From MGOM01 sp035455265 (GTDB lineage: Bacteria > Chloroflexota > Anaerolineae > Anaerolineales > E44-bin32), in assembly GCA_035455265.1 (NCBI GenBank), contig DATIFK010000235.1, positions 1 to 39,066 of the forward strand: a DNA stretch of 39,066 bases, in the 5' to 3' direction. Under the pieces are notes generated by a model, which saw only the letters and a program-made list of their open reading frames with translations, had not been told where the DNA came from and did no database searches. Position numbers and translations under genes: made by a program. Shown piece after piece: positions 31,891-39,066 of this stretch (the first letter of the stretch is position 1; each line of letters begins with the position of its first letter).

Positions 31891-32652
31891 ATGTGGGATT
31901 TGCTGATCTTCAACCCGATGGTGAACAGCCTGCTGTTCATCTATGATTTCCTGTTCCACAATTTCGCCCTGGCGATCGTCGTCTTCACCATCTTGATCCG
32001 GCTGATCACCCTGCCGCTGACCCTGCAACAGCAGCGCTCGACCCAGCACATGCAGGAGCTTCAGGGTTCGAAACGCTGGCAGGATATGCAGAAGAAGTAC
32101 AAGGGCGATAAGCAGAAGCTCCAGGAAGAACAGCTGAAGCTCTACCGGGAAGTGGGCTTCAACCCGTTGAGCGGCTGCCTGCCGCTCTTGATCCAGTTCC
32201 CGATCCTGATCGGGCTGTATCAAAGCATCTCGCGCGCCCTGGCCATCGCTCCGCCGCAGCTGCTCGATCTGGCCAAGCGGGTCTACCCGTTCATCTCCAG
32301 CACCCTGGTCCCGGTGAACAGCCACTTCTTGTGGTGGGACCTGGGACACCCCGAACGCCTCGTCAGCCCGCAAGTGTTCGGCTTCGGCCTGCCGGTGTTG
32401 ACGATCCTGGTGGTCGTCACCTCGTGGGTGCAGACCAAGCTGACCACGCCGCCCAGCGCCGATGCGCAGAGCCGGCAGATGTCGACGATGATGAGCCTGT
32501 ACCTGCCTCTGCTCATCGGCTATTTCTCGTATTCGTATGCCTCGGGACTGGCCCTGTACTTCCTGGTGTCCAACATCCTGACGGTCGTCCAGTACGCCGC
32601 CATGGGCAAGGTCAACTGGCGCGGTTTGATCTCCTTCCGCGGCAGTGCTTGA
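31891..32652 (+). CDS. yidC: Membrane protein insertase YidC/Oxa1 family
   Basis: Insertase of 253 aa, short (Oxa1/SpoIIIJ-type) form without the large periplasmic domain. Core features: TM1 with the conserved hydrophilic-groove Arg (I-L-I-R-L-I-T-L-P, R37), a charged cytoplasmic hairpin (about 45-90, K-Y-K-G-D-K-Q-K-L-Q-E-E), then N-P-L-S-G-C-L-P-L-L-I-Q-F-P (family signature), and three further helices. No lipobox is evident, unlike Gram-positive SpoIIIJ. It inserts proteins into the cytoplasmic membrane with or without Sec. The ATG at 31891 is the first family residue; the frame is open upstream inside the lipoprotein gene. Confidence 0.96.
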   Translation: MWDLLIFNPMVNSLLFIYDFLFHNFALAIVVFTILIRLITLPLTLQQQRSTQHMQELQGSKRWQDMQKKYKGDKQKLQEEQLKLYREVGFNPLSGCLPLLIQFPILIGLYQSISRALAIAPPQLLDLAKRVYPFISSTLVPVNSHFLWWDLGHPERLVSPQVFGFGLPVLTILVVVTSWVQTKLTTPPSADAQSRQMSTMMSLYLPLLIGYFSYSYASGLALYFLVSNILTVVQYAAMGKVNWRGLISFRGSA

Positions 32653-32674
32653 GCCTGGGCGGGGAGGGGTCGGC

Positions 32675-33355
32675 ATGGTAAGTCCCAAGACCAGCGTCGA
32701 GATCATCGCCCCGACGGTCGAAGAGGCCATCGCCCAGGGCGCGGCCGAGCTTGGGGTCAAGCCCGGCGAGGTGCTCGTCGAGGTCATCGACGAGGGCGGG
32801 CAGGGGATGCTGGGCCTCGGCAGCCGCCAGGCCCGAGTTCGTCTGTCCCTGCTGCGCCGTCCGGCGCCGGCCGAACCCTTGGACGACAACGACCTGCAGG
32901 CGACCGAGGCCGTCGTGCACGACCTGCTCGATCACCTAGCGGTGCGCGGCACCGTCCAGGCACATTGGGGTGAGCCCAGCGAGCCGGACCAGGAAACGCC
33001 GTTGCTGGTCGATATCGAGGGCGACGACCTCAGCGTCCTGATCGGGCATCGCGGCGAAACGCTGTCGGCCCTGCAGTACATCACTCGGCTGATCGTGGCG
33101 CGCGAGCTTGGACGCGCCGCGCCGGTGGTCATCGACGTCGCCGGCTACCGCGCCCGTCGCGAGCACCAGCTGCGCCAGCTCGCGCGGCGCATGGCCGACG
33201 AGGCTGTCGAGCGCGGCAAGACGATGACCCTCGAGCCGATGCCGCCGGGTGAACGGCGCATCATCCACCTCGAGCTGCGCGACCACGAGAAGGTCTACAC
33301 CGAGAGCGTCGGGGAAGGCGACCAGCGCAAGGTCACGATCGTCCTGAAGCCGTAG
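32675..33355 (+). CDS. jag: Jag/KhpB RNA-binding protein
   Basis: Jag (KhpB/EloR) of 226 aa. The Jag-N domain (about 1-55) ends with the typical G-L-G-S-R-Q-A-R-V-R; a KH domain (about 75-155) contains L-I-G-H-R-G-E-T-L-S-A-L-Q-Y; the R3H domain (about 160-220) ends with E-R-R-I-I-H-L-E-L. The family binds RNA and influences cell division and elongation. The ATG at 32675 is chosen because GGGGAGGGG lies just upstream. It closes the rpmH operon. Confidence 0.95.
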   Translation: MVSPKTSVEIIAPTVEEAIAQGAAELGVKPGEVLVEVIDEGGQGMLGLGSRQARVRLSLLRRPAPAEPLDDNDLQATEAVVHDLLDHLAVRGTVQAHWGEPSEPDQETPLLVDIEGDDLSVLIGHRGETLSALQYITRLIVARELGRAAPVVIDVAGYRARREHQLRQLARRMADEAVERGKTMTLEPMPPGERRIIHLELRDHEKVYTESVGEGDQRKVTIVLKP

Positions 33356-33369
33356 CCCCGCCCATGGAG

Positions 33370-33445
33370 TTGGTCCCCAGTTTCCTGTCCCCAGCTCCCA
33401 GTTAGAACGGATCCGGGCGATTGGGAACTGGCGACTGGGAACCGA
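33370..33445. repeat. Period-7 intergenic repeat, locus D
   Basis: In the 129-bp gap after jag, the left arm (33372-33392, CCCAGTT/CCTGTCC/CCAGCTCCCAG) faces the right arm (33421-33443, TGGGAACTGGCGACTGGGAA split here as TGGGAAC, TGGCGAC, TGGGAAC). The arms are in opposite orientation; CCAGCTCCCA and TGGGAACTGG pair over 10 positions with one mismatch. Confidence 0.75.
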
Positions 33446-33484
33446 CCAGGCTCGGAATTTGGCTCCGTTCCACGGGAATCGCGG

Positions 33485-35503
33485 ATGCAGCCCAAGAGAA
33501 CCTCACTGCGGGAACCCTGGCTGGCGGTCGGCCTGGTCCTGGCCGTCGCCCTGCTGGCCTATGCCCCTCTGCTGGGACGCCTGGGTTTCTACCGCGACGA
33601 CTGGTATCAACTGTGGGCCGGCGACACGCTCGGCCCGCGCAGTCTCATCACGCTCTTTTCCATCGATCGCCCGGCGATGGGGTATCTGTACGCCGCCGCC
33701 TTCAGCCTTCTGCGCGATACGCCGCTGGCCTGGCAGGTGTACTCCCTGGCGCTGCGAACCGTAGGCGCGCTGGCCGTCCTCTGGCTGACGCGCCGACTCT
33801 GGCCTCGACAGCCGCTGGCCACCACCTCGGTCACCCTGCTGTTCCTTGTCTATCCCGGGTTCCTGCAGCAGCCGAACGCTGATACGTTCTCCAACCATCT
33901 GTTCGGTTACACCTCCGAACTCATCTCGATCGCAGCGACGGTCGAGGCCCTACGCTCGTCCTCCAGTTGGCAGCGGGCAGGCTTCACGGCCCTGGCGATC
34001 TTGAGTTCGCTGGGCTCCTGGCTGACATACGAGTACATGATCGGCCTCGAGGTGGTCCGCTTCCTGCTCATCGCCCGGCACTTCTGGCGACAGGATCCGG
34101 CCGCACGACAACGCTGGGGACGGTCCCTCACCTTCTCGCTTCCGTTCCTTCTCACGTTGGCGGCGTTCCTGATCTATCGCCTGTGGATCTTCCAGGCGGC
34201 CCGGCCGTCGGTCGTCGTGGCCAACGTCCTTGCCGACTACCGAGCGGCTCCGCTGCGCGAAATCGCCTTGCGTGCCCTCGAGATCGGGAAGGATACCGTG
34301 GAGGCTGTCCTCCTCGGCTGGGCCGTTCCCACCTACAACTTGGCGTCCACGGCTGCCACACGCGACCTCCTCGTCGGCCTCTTGCTGGCCGCCCTCGCCG
34401 CATGGGCGTTCGTCGCTTACGCGCGAAGCGCGATCGGCGCCGCACCACCCCAGGCATTTCCTTCCGACGACTCCGCGCAAGCACCCCGCGAACTCATCTT
34501 GGTCGGGATGGTCGCGGTCGTCGCCGCCATCACGCCCGTCGTCCTGACCGGGCGGGACATCCGGTGGACGAGCGCCTTCGACCGCTACACCCTGCACGCG
34601 ACGCTGGGGATCGGCCTGCTGGTAGTGGGACTGCTATTCCGCTGGCTGCGTCCTGCGGCGCCGGCAGCAGCCGTGGCTTTCCTGTTGGGCCTGTCGGTCT
34701 TCACGCATTTTCAGAATGCCACAGCCTGGGCCCGTTTCTGGGACCAAGAGCGCCAGTTCTGGTGGCAGCTCACCTGGCGCGCTCCCGGCCTCGAACCTGG
34801 CACGGTGTTGCTGGCCACCCTGCCCAGCCAGCGCTACTTCGAAGACTACGAAGTTTGGGGGCCGGCGAATCTCATCTACGAGCCGGGCCAGGCCCGGCCG
34901 ACCATCGCCTCGGAAGTGCTCGAGGAGTTGACGGCCGCCAAGGTCCGCCTCGGCGCCCAGGAAGTCCGATCGATGCGGGTCCTGATCGACATCCCGCGGG
35001 ACTATCGTTTGACGCTCATTGCCGACTGGCCGTCGACCCAGGCCTGCGTGCATGTCCTCGATCGCGAGCAGTTGGAGTTCCCCGCCGCGGCTACCAGCCT
35101 GGTCCGCTCGATCGGCCGCTACTCCGATGCCGGCCGGGTGGTGACCGAAGGCCACGCGGCGGTCCCCCCGGGTCGCCTCTTCGGCCCTGAGCCGCCGCAT
35201 GATTGGTGCTGGTACTACCAGACCGCCTCCCTTTTGCGACAACGCCGAGATTGGGAAGGCGTTGCACGCCTCGGCGACGAGGCCGAACGCCTGGATCTGA
35301 AACCGCGCGATCCGACGGAGTGGATGCCCTTCTTCGAGGCGTCCGTCAACCTGGGACACGGCGACACGGCGCAGGTTCTGGCCGCCCGCATCGGCTCGGA
35401 CGACCTGGCTCGCCGCAGCCTGTGCGACCAACAGACCGGGGTCTACTTCCGTGACGAGGCCGCCTTCGCTCTGGGCCGTCGTCTGCTGTGCGGCGGGCCG
35501 TAG
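33485..35503 (+). CDS. Large polytopic membrane protein, GT-C glycosyltransferase-like
   Basis: Membrane protein of 672 aa. About 10-11 hydrophobic segments occupy residues 10-420. The first outer loop has F-Y-R-D-D-W-Y-Q-L-W (35-44), an acidic pair at the place where GT-C transferases carry their catalytic Asp. The final 230 residues are soluble and lack recognised motifs. I cannot name the family. It starts an operon with two other GT-C-like proteins, so synthesis of a cell-surface glycan or glycosylated protein is plausible. No polyprenyl-sugar synthase is visible in the window. Its stop is 4 bp before the next gene. Confidence 0.75.
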   Translation: MQPKRTSLREPWLAVGLVLAVALLAYAPLLGRLGFYRDDWYQLWAGDTLGPRSLITLFSIDRPAMGYLYAAAFSLLRDTPLAWQVYSLALRTVGALAVLWLTRRLWPRQPLATTSVTLLFLVYPGFLQQPNADTFSNHLFGYTSELISIAATVEALRSSSSWQRAGFTALAILSSLGSWLTYEYMIGLEVVRFLLIARHFWRQDPAARQRWGRSLTFSLPFLLTLAAFLIYRLWIFQAARPSVVVANVLADYRAAPLREIALRALEIGKDTVEAVLLGWAVPTYNLASTAATRDLLVGLLLAALAAWAFVAYARSAIGAAPPQAFPSDDSAQAPRELILVGMVAVVAAITPVVLTGRDIRWTSAFDRYTLHATLGIGLLVVGLLFRWLRPAAPAAAVAFLLGLSVFTHFQNATAWARFWDQERQFWWQLTWRAPGLEPGTVLLATLPSQRYFEDYEVWGPANLIYEPGQARPTIASEVLEELTAAKVRLGAQEVRSMRVLIDIPRDYRLTLIADWPSTQACVHVLDREQLEFPAAATSLVRSIGRYSDAGRVVTEGHAAVPPGRLFGPEPPHDWCWYYQTASLLRQRRDWEGVARLGDEAERLDLKPRDPTEWMPFFEASVNLGHGDTAQVLAARIGSDDLARRSLCDQQTGVYFRDEAAFALGRRLLCGGP

Positions 35504-35507
35504 TTCT

Positions 35508-37037
35508 ATGGAGCGTTCCCTCGCGAACCCTGCAGTCCCCGGCGACCATGGCGACCGGGTCTCCGCGGCATGGGTGATCCTGCCGATCGCGTTCTTCGCC
35601 GCCATCCTTCTCTTCTATCCCTTCCGCTACATCTTCGAGTTCGACACCGACGAAGGCATCAACGCCATCAAGGCGCTGCTGAGCTTGCGCGGGTTTGGCC
35701 TCTACACTCAGGTCTGGAGCGATCAGCCTCCGCTCTTCACGTTTCTCCTCGCCCTGTGGTTCCGTTTGTTCGGGCTGCGTGTGGTCGCCGGTCGACTGCT
35801 GGTGCTGCTGTTCTCGGTCGGCGTCGTGGCGTTGGGTGTTCATTACCTGCGACGGTCCTGGGGCGCCGCGGCGGCGGTCGCGGGAGTCGTCTTTCTCTTC
35901 CTGCTGCCCCTCTATCGCCAGCTGAGCGTCTCGATGATGATCGGCCTGCCTTCCATCGCCCTGGCCCTGTTGTCGTTCTGGGCCCAGGCGATGTGGCACG
36001 ACCGGCGCCGCGCCGGGTGGCTCTTCCTTTCGGGGACCGCCCTGGCTCTTTCCGTGCTGACCAAGATGTTCACCCTCATTCTGGCGCCGATATGGATGGC
36101 GGGCATTCTATGGGTGACCTGGGGAGACCTTCGCCGATCTCCATTTCGATTCCGTTCCTGGTTGCCGGCGCTGGCCTGGGCCACTCCCTTCGCCGTGATT
36201 CTCGCCCTGGTCGTCTGGCTCGTCATTCGCCCCGAGAACCTGGGCCAACTCTTCGACGTCCATCTCGCCGCCGAGCAGACGCAGGCCTTTCAACCGAGCG
36301 CGCTGCTGCCATCGATCAACTTCTATCTCATGGAGTCGCTGCCCTTGCTGATCCTGGCCGCGCTGGGCGCGTTCCGAGCGATTCAGGAGAAGCGTTGGAG
36401 CGCCTTGTACCTGGCGGCGTGGGCGGTGGCCGGGTACGTGTTCCTGCTGGCCAACCATCCAACCTGGCCTCACCATCAACTGCTGGTGACCGTCCCGGCG
36501 GCCATTCTGGCCGCCGCCGGCGTGGGCGCGGCCTTCGCCGACGTTTCGGCGCGGTCGCGCTCGAGCCTGCCACGCTCGAACTGGGCTATCGGACTGGCGT
36601 CGCTGGCCGTCGCCGTGGCGGTCCTCGTCCTGCGGGTTCCGCCCGTGATGCGCGAGCTCGACGCCTCCCTTCCCAACCTGTCGGGCCGCCCATCGCCGGC
36701 GGTCGTGGTCAGAGAGTCTCAGGAACGTGAGATTGTCGCCTTGATGTCGGATCACGCCGCTGAGACAAGATGGGTCTTCACCGATCGGCCCATGTTCGCC
36801 TTCGCCTCGGGGCTTTCCGTTCCGCCGGAACTGGCCGTGTTGTCGTCCAAACGTCTCGTCACCGGCCAGCTGACGGAAACCGAAATCCTCCAGGCCCTGG
36901 AGACGTACAAGCCGGAGCTGATCCTGGCCGCTCGCTTCGATCTCCCGGTGGTTCAGGAGTACATGCGCACGCGCAACTACCGCCGACTCGATTCGACGCT
37001 GCGCTACCGCCTGTATTTCCGACCGGGTTCCCCCTGA
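35508..37037 (+). CDS. PMT/ArnT-like GT-C glycosyltransferase
   Basis: Glycosyltransferase-39/83-like membrane protein of 509 aa. After TM1 the outer loop has F-E-F-D-T-D-E-G-I-N-A-I-K-A (43-56, with the expected catalytic Asp), then S-D-Q-P-P-L-F-T-F-L-L-A-L (near 71-83), the P-P-L element of ArnT/PMT_2 proteins. About 10 further helices follow, and a soluble C-terminal tail (about 390-509). Such enzymes move a sugar from a polyprenyl-phosphate donor on the outer face of the membrane. The ATG at 35508 lies 4 bp after the upstream stop. The acceptor is unknown. Confidence 0.85.
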   Translation: MERSLANPAVPGDHGDRVSAAWVILPIAFFAAILLFYPFRYIFEFDTDEGINAIKALLSLRGFGLYTQVWSDQPPLFTFLLALWFRLFGLRVVAGRLLVLLFSVGVVALGVHYLRRSWGAAAAVAGVVFLFLLPLYRQLSVSMMIGLPSIALALLSFWAQAMWHDRRRAGWLFLSGTALALSVLTKMFTLILAPIWMAGILWVTWGDLRRSPFRFRSWLPALAWATPFAVILALVVWLVIRPENLGQLFDVHLAAEQTQAFQPSALLPSINFYLMESLPLLILAALGAFRAIQEKRWSALYLAAWAVAGYVFLLANHPTWPHHQLLVTVPAAILAAAGVGAAFADVSARSRSSLPRSNWAIGLASLAVAVAVLVLRVPPVMRELDASLPNLSGRPSPAVVVRESQEREIVALMSDHAAETRWVFTDRPMFAFASGLSVPPELAVLSSKRLVTGQLTETEILQALETYKPELILAARFDLPVVQEYMRTRNYRRLDSTLRYRLYFRPGSP

Positions 37038-37117
37038 CCGGGCCCCACGATGATGCCCTGCGCATGGCCGTGCACCACCTACCCCGGAGACGACGTGACG
37101 CCACTGGACTGCCTCCG

Positions 37118-38668
37118 ATGACTGCTCCGCAGGGCAGGTCTTTCCGCTTCCCCGGATCGGAAGTGTCGATCGTCGCCGTCGCTTTCCTCCTACTCGCCGG
37201 CCTCGTGTTCGCCACCCAGAATCGCACGGTCGGGTGGGAGCCGGGGTACGACGAGCTCCAACCCAAGCATCACGGTTGGGTGTCGTCCCACACCCTGGCG
37301 ATCATCGCTCACGCCACGTGGGACAACGCCTTCGTCGGCTACGCCGAAACCGGCATCGACGAGAACGGGGCGAGGCAGTACGACTACTTCGACCGCTATC
37401 CCGTCTTCTTCAGCGCCGGGATGCATGCTCTGCTGTCCTTGAAGAGTCGCCTGTCGACCCAGATCTACCTGGCCAAGCAAGCGATGAATGGGATCTTCCT
37501 CCTGACGGTCGTCGCCGCGTTCCTTTTGATCCACAAACTGACCGGGCGCCTCCTGTCGTCTTTCGCCATCGCCGTCTTCTCCATGTCCAGCCCGTACTTG
37601 TTGTTCTACAAGGACATGGTCCACTACGATCAGCCGGCGCTGCTGGGGATTCTGATTCTGATCTACGCCATCGCCGTGTACGAGATCGATCACCGGCGGC
37701 GACCGGTCTACCTGGCGGCCTTGTTGGCGGTGAGTCTCGGCCGTGGCTATGCTTCGTTCCCTGTTCTCGGTATGTGGGCCTTCCTCGACGTGCTGCGGGC
37801 GCTCCGCCAGCCCGGCGCGCCCTCAGCCCGCGGCTGGCTTCGCCTCCTGCGTCTCGACTCGGTGCGGGTGCTGGCACTGGCCGTCGCTTGGGGCGCCATC
37901 TGCCTCCTGTACAACATCGGCGTCGAGGCCTACCGCCGGGGCGTCGCCTTCGGCGACACGAGCATCGTGCTGTCGGCCGTCAATCGCCTGGCATTGAACG
38001 AAGGCTTCAACGAGTCCTATCTTCGCATCCTCAACTGGAGCACGTTTCTTCAGGATCAGGTGATTCGCATCGTCCGCTGGTCGTTCCCTGTTTGGCAATA
38101 CGAGGGCTCGGTGGCCCTCAGCGCGGCCGTCGTGATCGGCCTTTTCGTCGCCATCGGCCTGTACGCGCGCGGCCTGGACCCGAACCGCCGCGTCGTTGTC
38201 ATGGTGCTGGCCGCCTCCGGCGTCGTCTGGCTCATGGCCATGCGCAACCTCTCAGCCTTCCATGACTACACCGCCATGTACTACCTGGGGGTTCCGCTCG
38301 CCTTCTTTGCCGCCGTCACGTCGCGATGGCGATTTCCCCGAGGCGTCTGGATCGCCGTCGTTGTCGGCGTTTTGGCGGTCTTCACCAGCCGCGACATGAT
38401 GATCCAGGAGCTGCACGTGAAGCTGGGCGAGCCGTACAACGCCTATACCCACGATTTCATGCGGATCGCGGCCGCCCTCCCCGGCCCCGGCCAGACCATC
38501 GACCTCGAAGACAAGGTCCCGTACGCTCCCTACGCCTTCGGTTTCTACCTTCCGGACGACCTCCAGGCACCGATGGCGATCGCCGACTACGTCATCTCAC
38601 GCGACCCTGATTTCCTTCCGACGAATCTGACCCCCGAGAACGATCATCTGTACCTATTCCGGAAGTAG
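37118..38668 (+). CDS. GT-C-like membrane protein
   Basis: Polytopic membrane protein of 516 aa with about 10 hydrophobic segments. The first outer loop, about residues 38-78, contains Y-D-E-L-Q-P-K-H-H-G and Y-D-Y-F-D-R-Y-P-V-F-F, again acidic-aromatic motifs like those of GT-C transferases, and F-Y-K-D-M-V-H-Y-D-Q-P-A lies in a later loop. The C-terminal part is short. The start is uncertain: ATG at 37118 is closest to TM1, ATG at 37064 is in frame, and neither has a convincing ribosome site. It is probably co-transcribed with the two upstream genes. Confidence 0.75.
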   Translation: MTAPQGRSFRFPGSEVSIVAVAFLLLAGLVFATQNRTVGWEPGYDELQPKHHGWVSSHTLAIIAHATWDNAFVGYAETGIDENGARQYDYFDRYPVFFSAGMHALLSLKSRLSTQIYLAKQAMNGIFLLTVVAAFLLIHKLTGRLLSSFAIAVFSMSSPYLLFYKDMVHYDQPALLGILILIYAIAVYEIDHRRRPVYLAALLAVSLGRGYASFPVLGMWAFLDVLRALRQPGAPSARGWLRLLRLDSVRVLALAVAWGAICLLYNIGVEAYRRGVAFGDTSIVLSAVNRLALNEGFNESYLRILNWSTFLQDQVIRIVRWSFPVWQYEGSVALSAAVVIGLFVAIGLYARGLDPNRRVVVMVLAASGVVWLMAMRNLSAFHDYTAMYYLGVPLAFFAAVTSRWRFPRGVWIAVVVGVLAVFTSRDMMIQELHVKLGEPYNAYTHDFMRIAAALPGPGQTIDLEDKVPYAPYAFGFYLPDDLQAPMAIADYVISRDPDFLPTNLTPENDHLYLFRK

Positions 38669-38683
38669 AGCCAAAGCGAAGGC

Positions 38684-38844
38684 AAGTGGCCAGTGATCAG
38701 TCGTCAGTGATCAGTGGCCGGTGGTCCGCAGCAAACAGAAGCGGGCGTACTGACCACTCCCGTAAGGACACCCCGTTCGGACCGGGAGCGCCGGTCCGCC
38801 GGGGCGAGACGGCCGGGACGGTGTGGCCACTCATCACTGACCAC
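38684..38844. repeat. Period-7 intergenic repeat, locus E, with 17-bp inverted arms
   Basis: The left arm GTCAGTGATCAGTGGCC (38703-38719) and right arm GGCCACTCATCACTGAC (38825-38841) pair over 17 positions with one mismatch around about 105 nt. The left side shows the 7-bp period (gatcagt, cgtcagt, gatcagt). The right arm runs straight into the -10 of the next gene. Confidence 0.75.
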
Positions 38845-38850
38845 TATAAT
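38845..38850 (+). promoter_or_regulatory. -10 box of the PfkB-type gene (leaderless)
   Basis: A perfect TATAAT ends 7 bp before the GTG start, so the transcript should start at or near the GTG. The spacer and -35 region lie inside the right arm of repeat locus E; no clear -35 is present. Confidence 0.6.
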
Positions 38851-38857
38851 CAGAGGC

Positions 38858-39066
38858 GTGCATCTTCCCGCCGAACGCGCGATTGATTACCTCGTCATCG
38901 GCCACGTGGCGCGCGATATCACGCCGTCCGGGCCTCAGCTCGGTGGAACGGCCGCCTTCACCGCCCTCACAGCCCGCGCCCTGGGCCATCGGCCCGCGGT
39001 CGTGACGGCCGCCGCGGCCGACCTCGATCTCACGCCGCTCGCCGGCATTCCCTGCGCGTGTTCTCT
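38858..39066 (+). CDS. PfkB-family carbohydrate/nucleoside kinase (N-terminus only)
   Basis: The first 69 residues of a ribokinase-fold protein; the rest is beyond the window. It reads Y-L-V-I-G-H-V-A-R-D-I-T-P (11-23), the usual G-(H/N)-x-x-x-D opening, then G-P-Q-L-G-G-T-A-A-F-T-A-L-T-A-R-A-L-G (25-43), the first PfkB signature (G-G-x-x-x-x-x-A). The start is GTG with no ribosome site but a TATAAT just upstream, so translation is probably leaderless. The substrate cannot be told from this part. Confidence 0.8.
   Translation, partial: MHLPAERAIDYLVIGHVARDITPSGPQLGGTAAFTALTARALGHRPAVVTAAAADLDLTPLAGIPCACS

Noticed and set aside
36770..37117. Long N-terminal extension of the third GT-C-like protein
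   Set aside because: The extension overlaps the previous gene out of frame and is Arg/Pro-rich; hydrophobic sequence starts only after 37118.

Overview
The window is high-GC bacterial DNA with densely packed, mostly co-directional operons. The Oxa1-type YidC, rpmH-rnpA-yidD-yidC-jag block, DUF1501/DUF1800 pair, BMP-family nucleoside transporter and kinase-propeller fusion together suggest a Chloroflexota (Anaerolineae-like) chromosome. This is an inference from gene content; no rRNA or tRNA gene is present to confirm it.

Region 1 (1-16135, all minus strand) looks like a purine salvage and fermentation locus. Reading in the direction of transcription it holds a Ser/Thr kinase, folD, an 8-oxoguanine-deaminase-type amidohydrolase, adenine deaminase, a GntR/UTRA regulator, a divergent ATCase-like carbamoyltransferase, a YgeW-like carbamoyltransferase, carbamate kinase, a possible 23-residue leader peptide, a BMP lipoprotein, a double-ABC ATPase, two permeases, and a threonine-synthase-like PLP enzyme cut by the window edge. 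YgeW, carbamate kinase and an SsnA-like amidohydrolase are hallmarks of the anaerobic urate/2,8-dioxopurine pathway. In that pathway a carbamoylated diamino acid is phosphorolysed to carbamoyl phosphate, which then yields ATP. The proposed flow is: nucleoside import, deamination of adenine and oxidised guanine, one-carbon transfer through FolD, ATP from carbamoyl phosphate, and PLP-dependent deamination of the carbon skeleton.

Region 2 (16331-23094) holds a secreted M14 metallopeptidase, a convergent Tat-exported DUF1800-DUF1501 pair, two four-helix membrane proteins, an anti-sigma/ECF-sigma pair and a GlsB-type membrane protein. A clear intrinsic terminator splits the sigma operon from the DUF1800 operon.

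Region 3 (23202-33355) is housekeeping: gyrB, a membrane protein, SAM hydrolase (SAM hydroxide adenosyltransferase family), a MurA with Asp in place of the catalytic Cys, a ParA ATPase, and the rpmH-rnpA-yidD-lipoprotein-yidC-jag operon. A beta-propeller lipoprotein is inserted between yidD and yidC. dnaA and DnaA boxes are not seen.

Region 4 (33485-39066) holds three large polytopic GT-C-like membrane proteins and the start of a PfkB-family kinase.

The most unusual structure that genes do not explain is a family of degenerate period-7 tandem repeats. They occupy five intergenic gaps (about 6685, 26222, 28634, 33370 and 38684), and in each gap the two arms are inverted and can pair.
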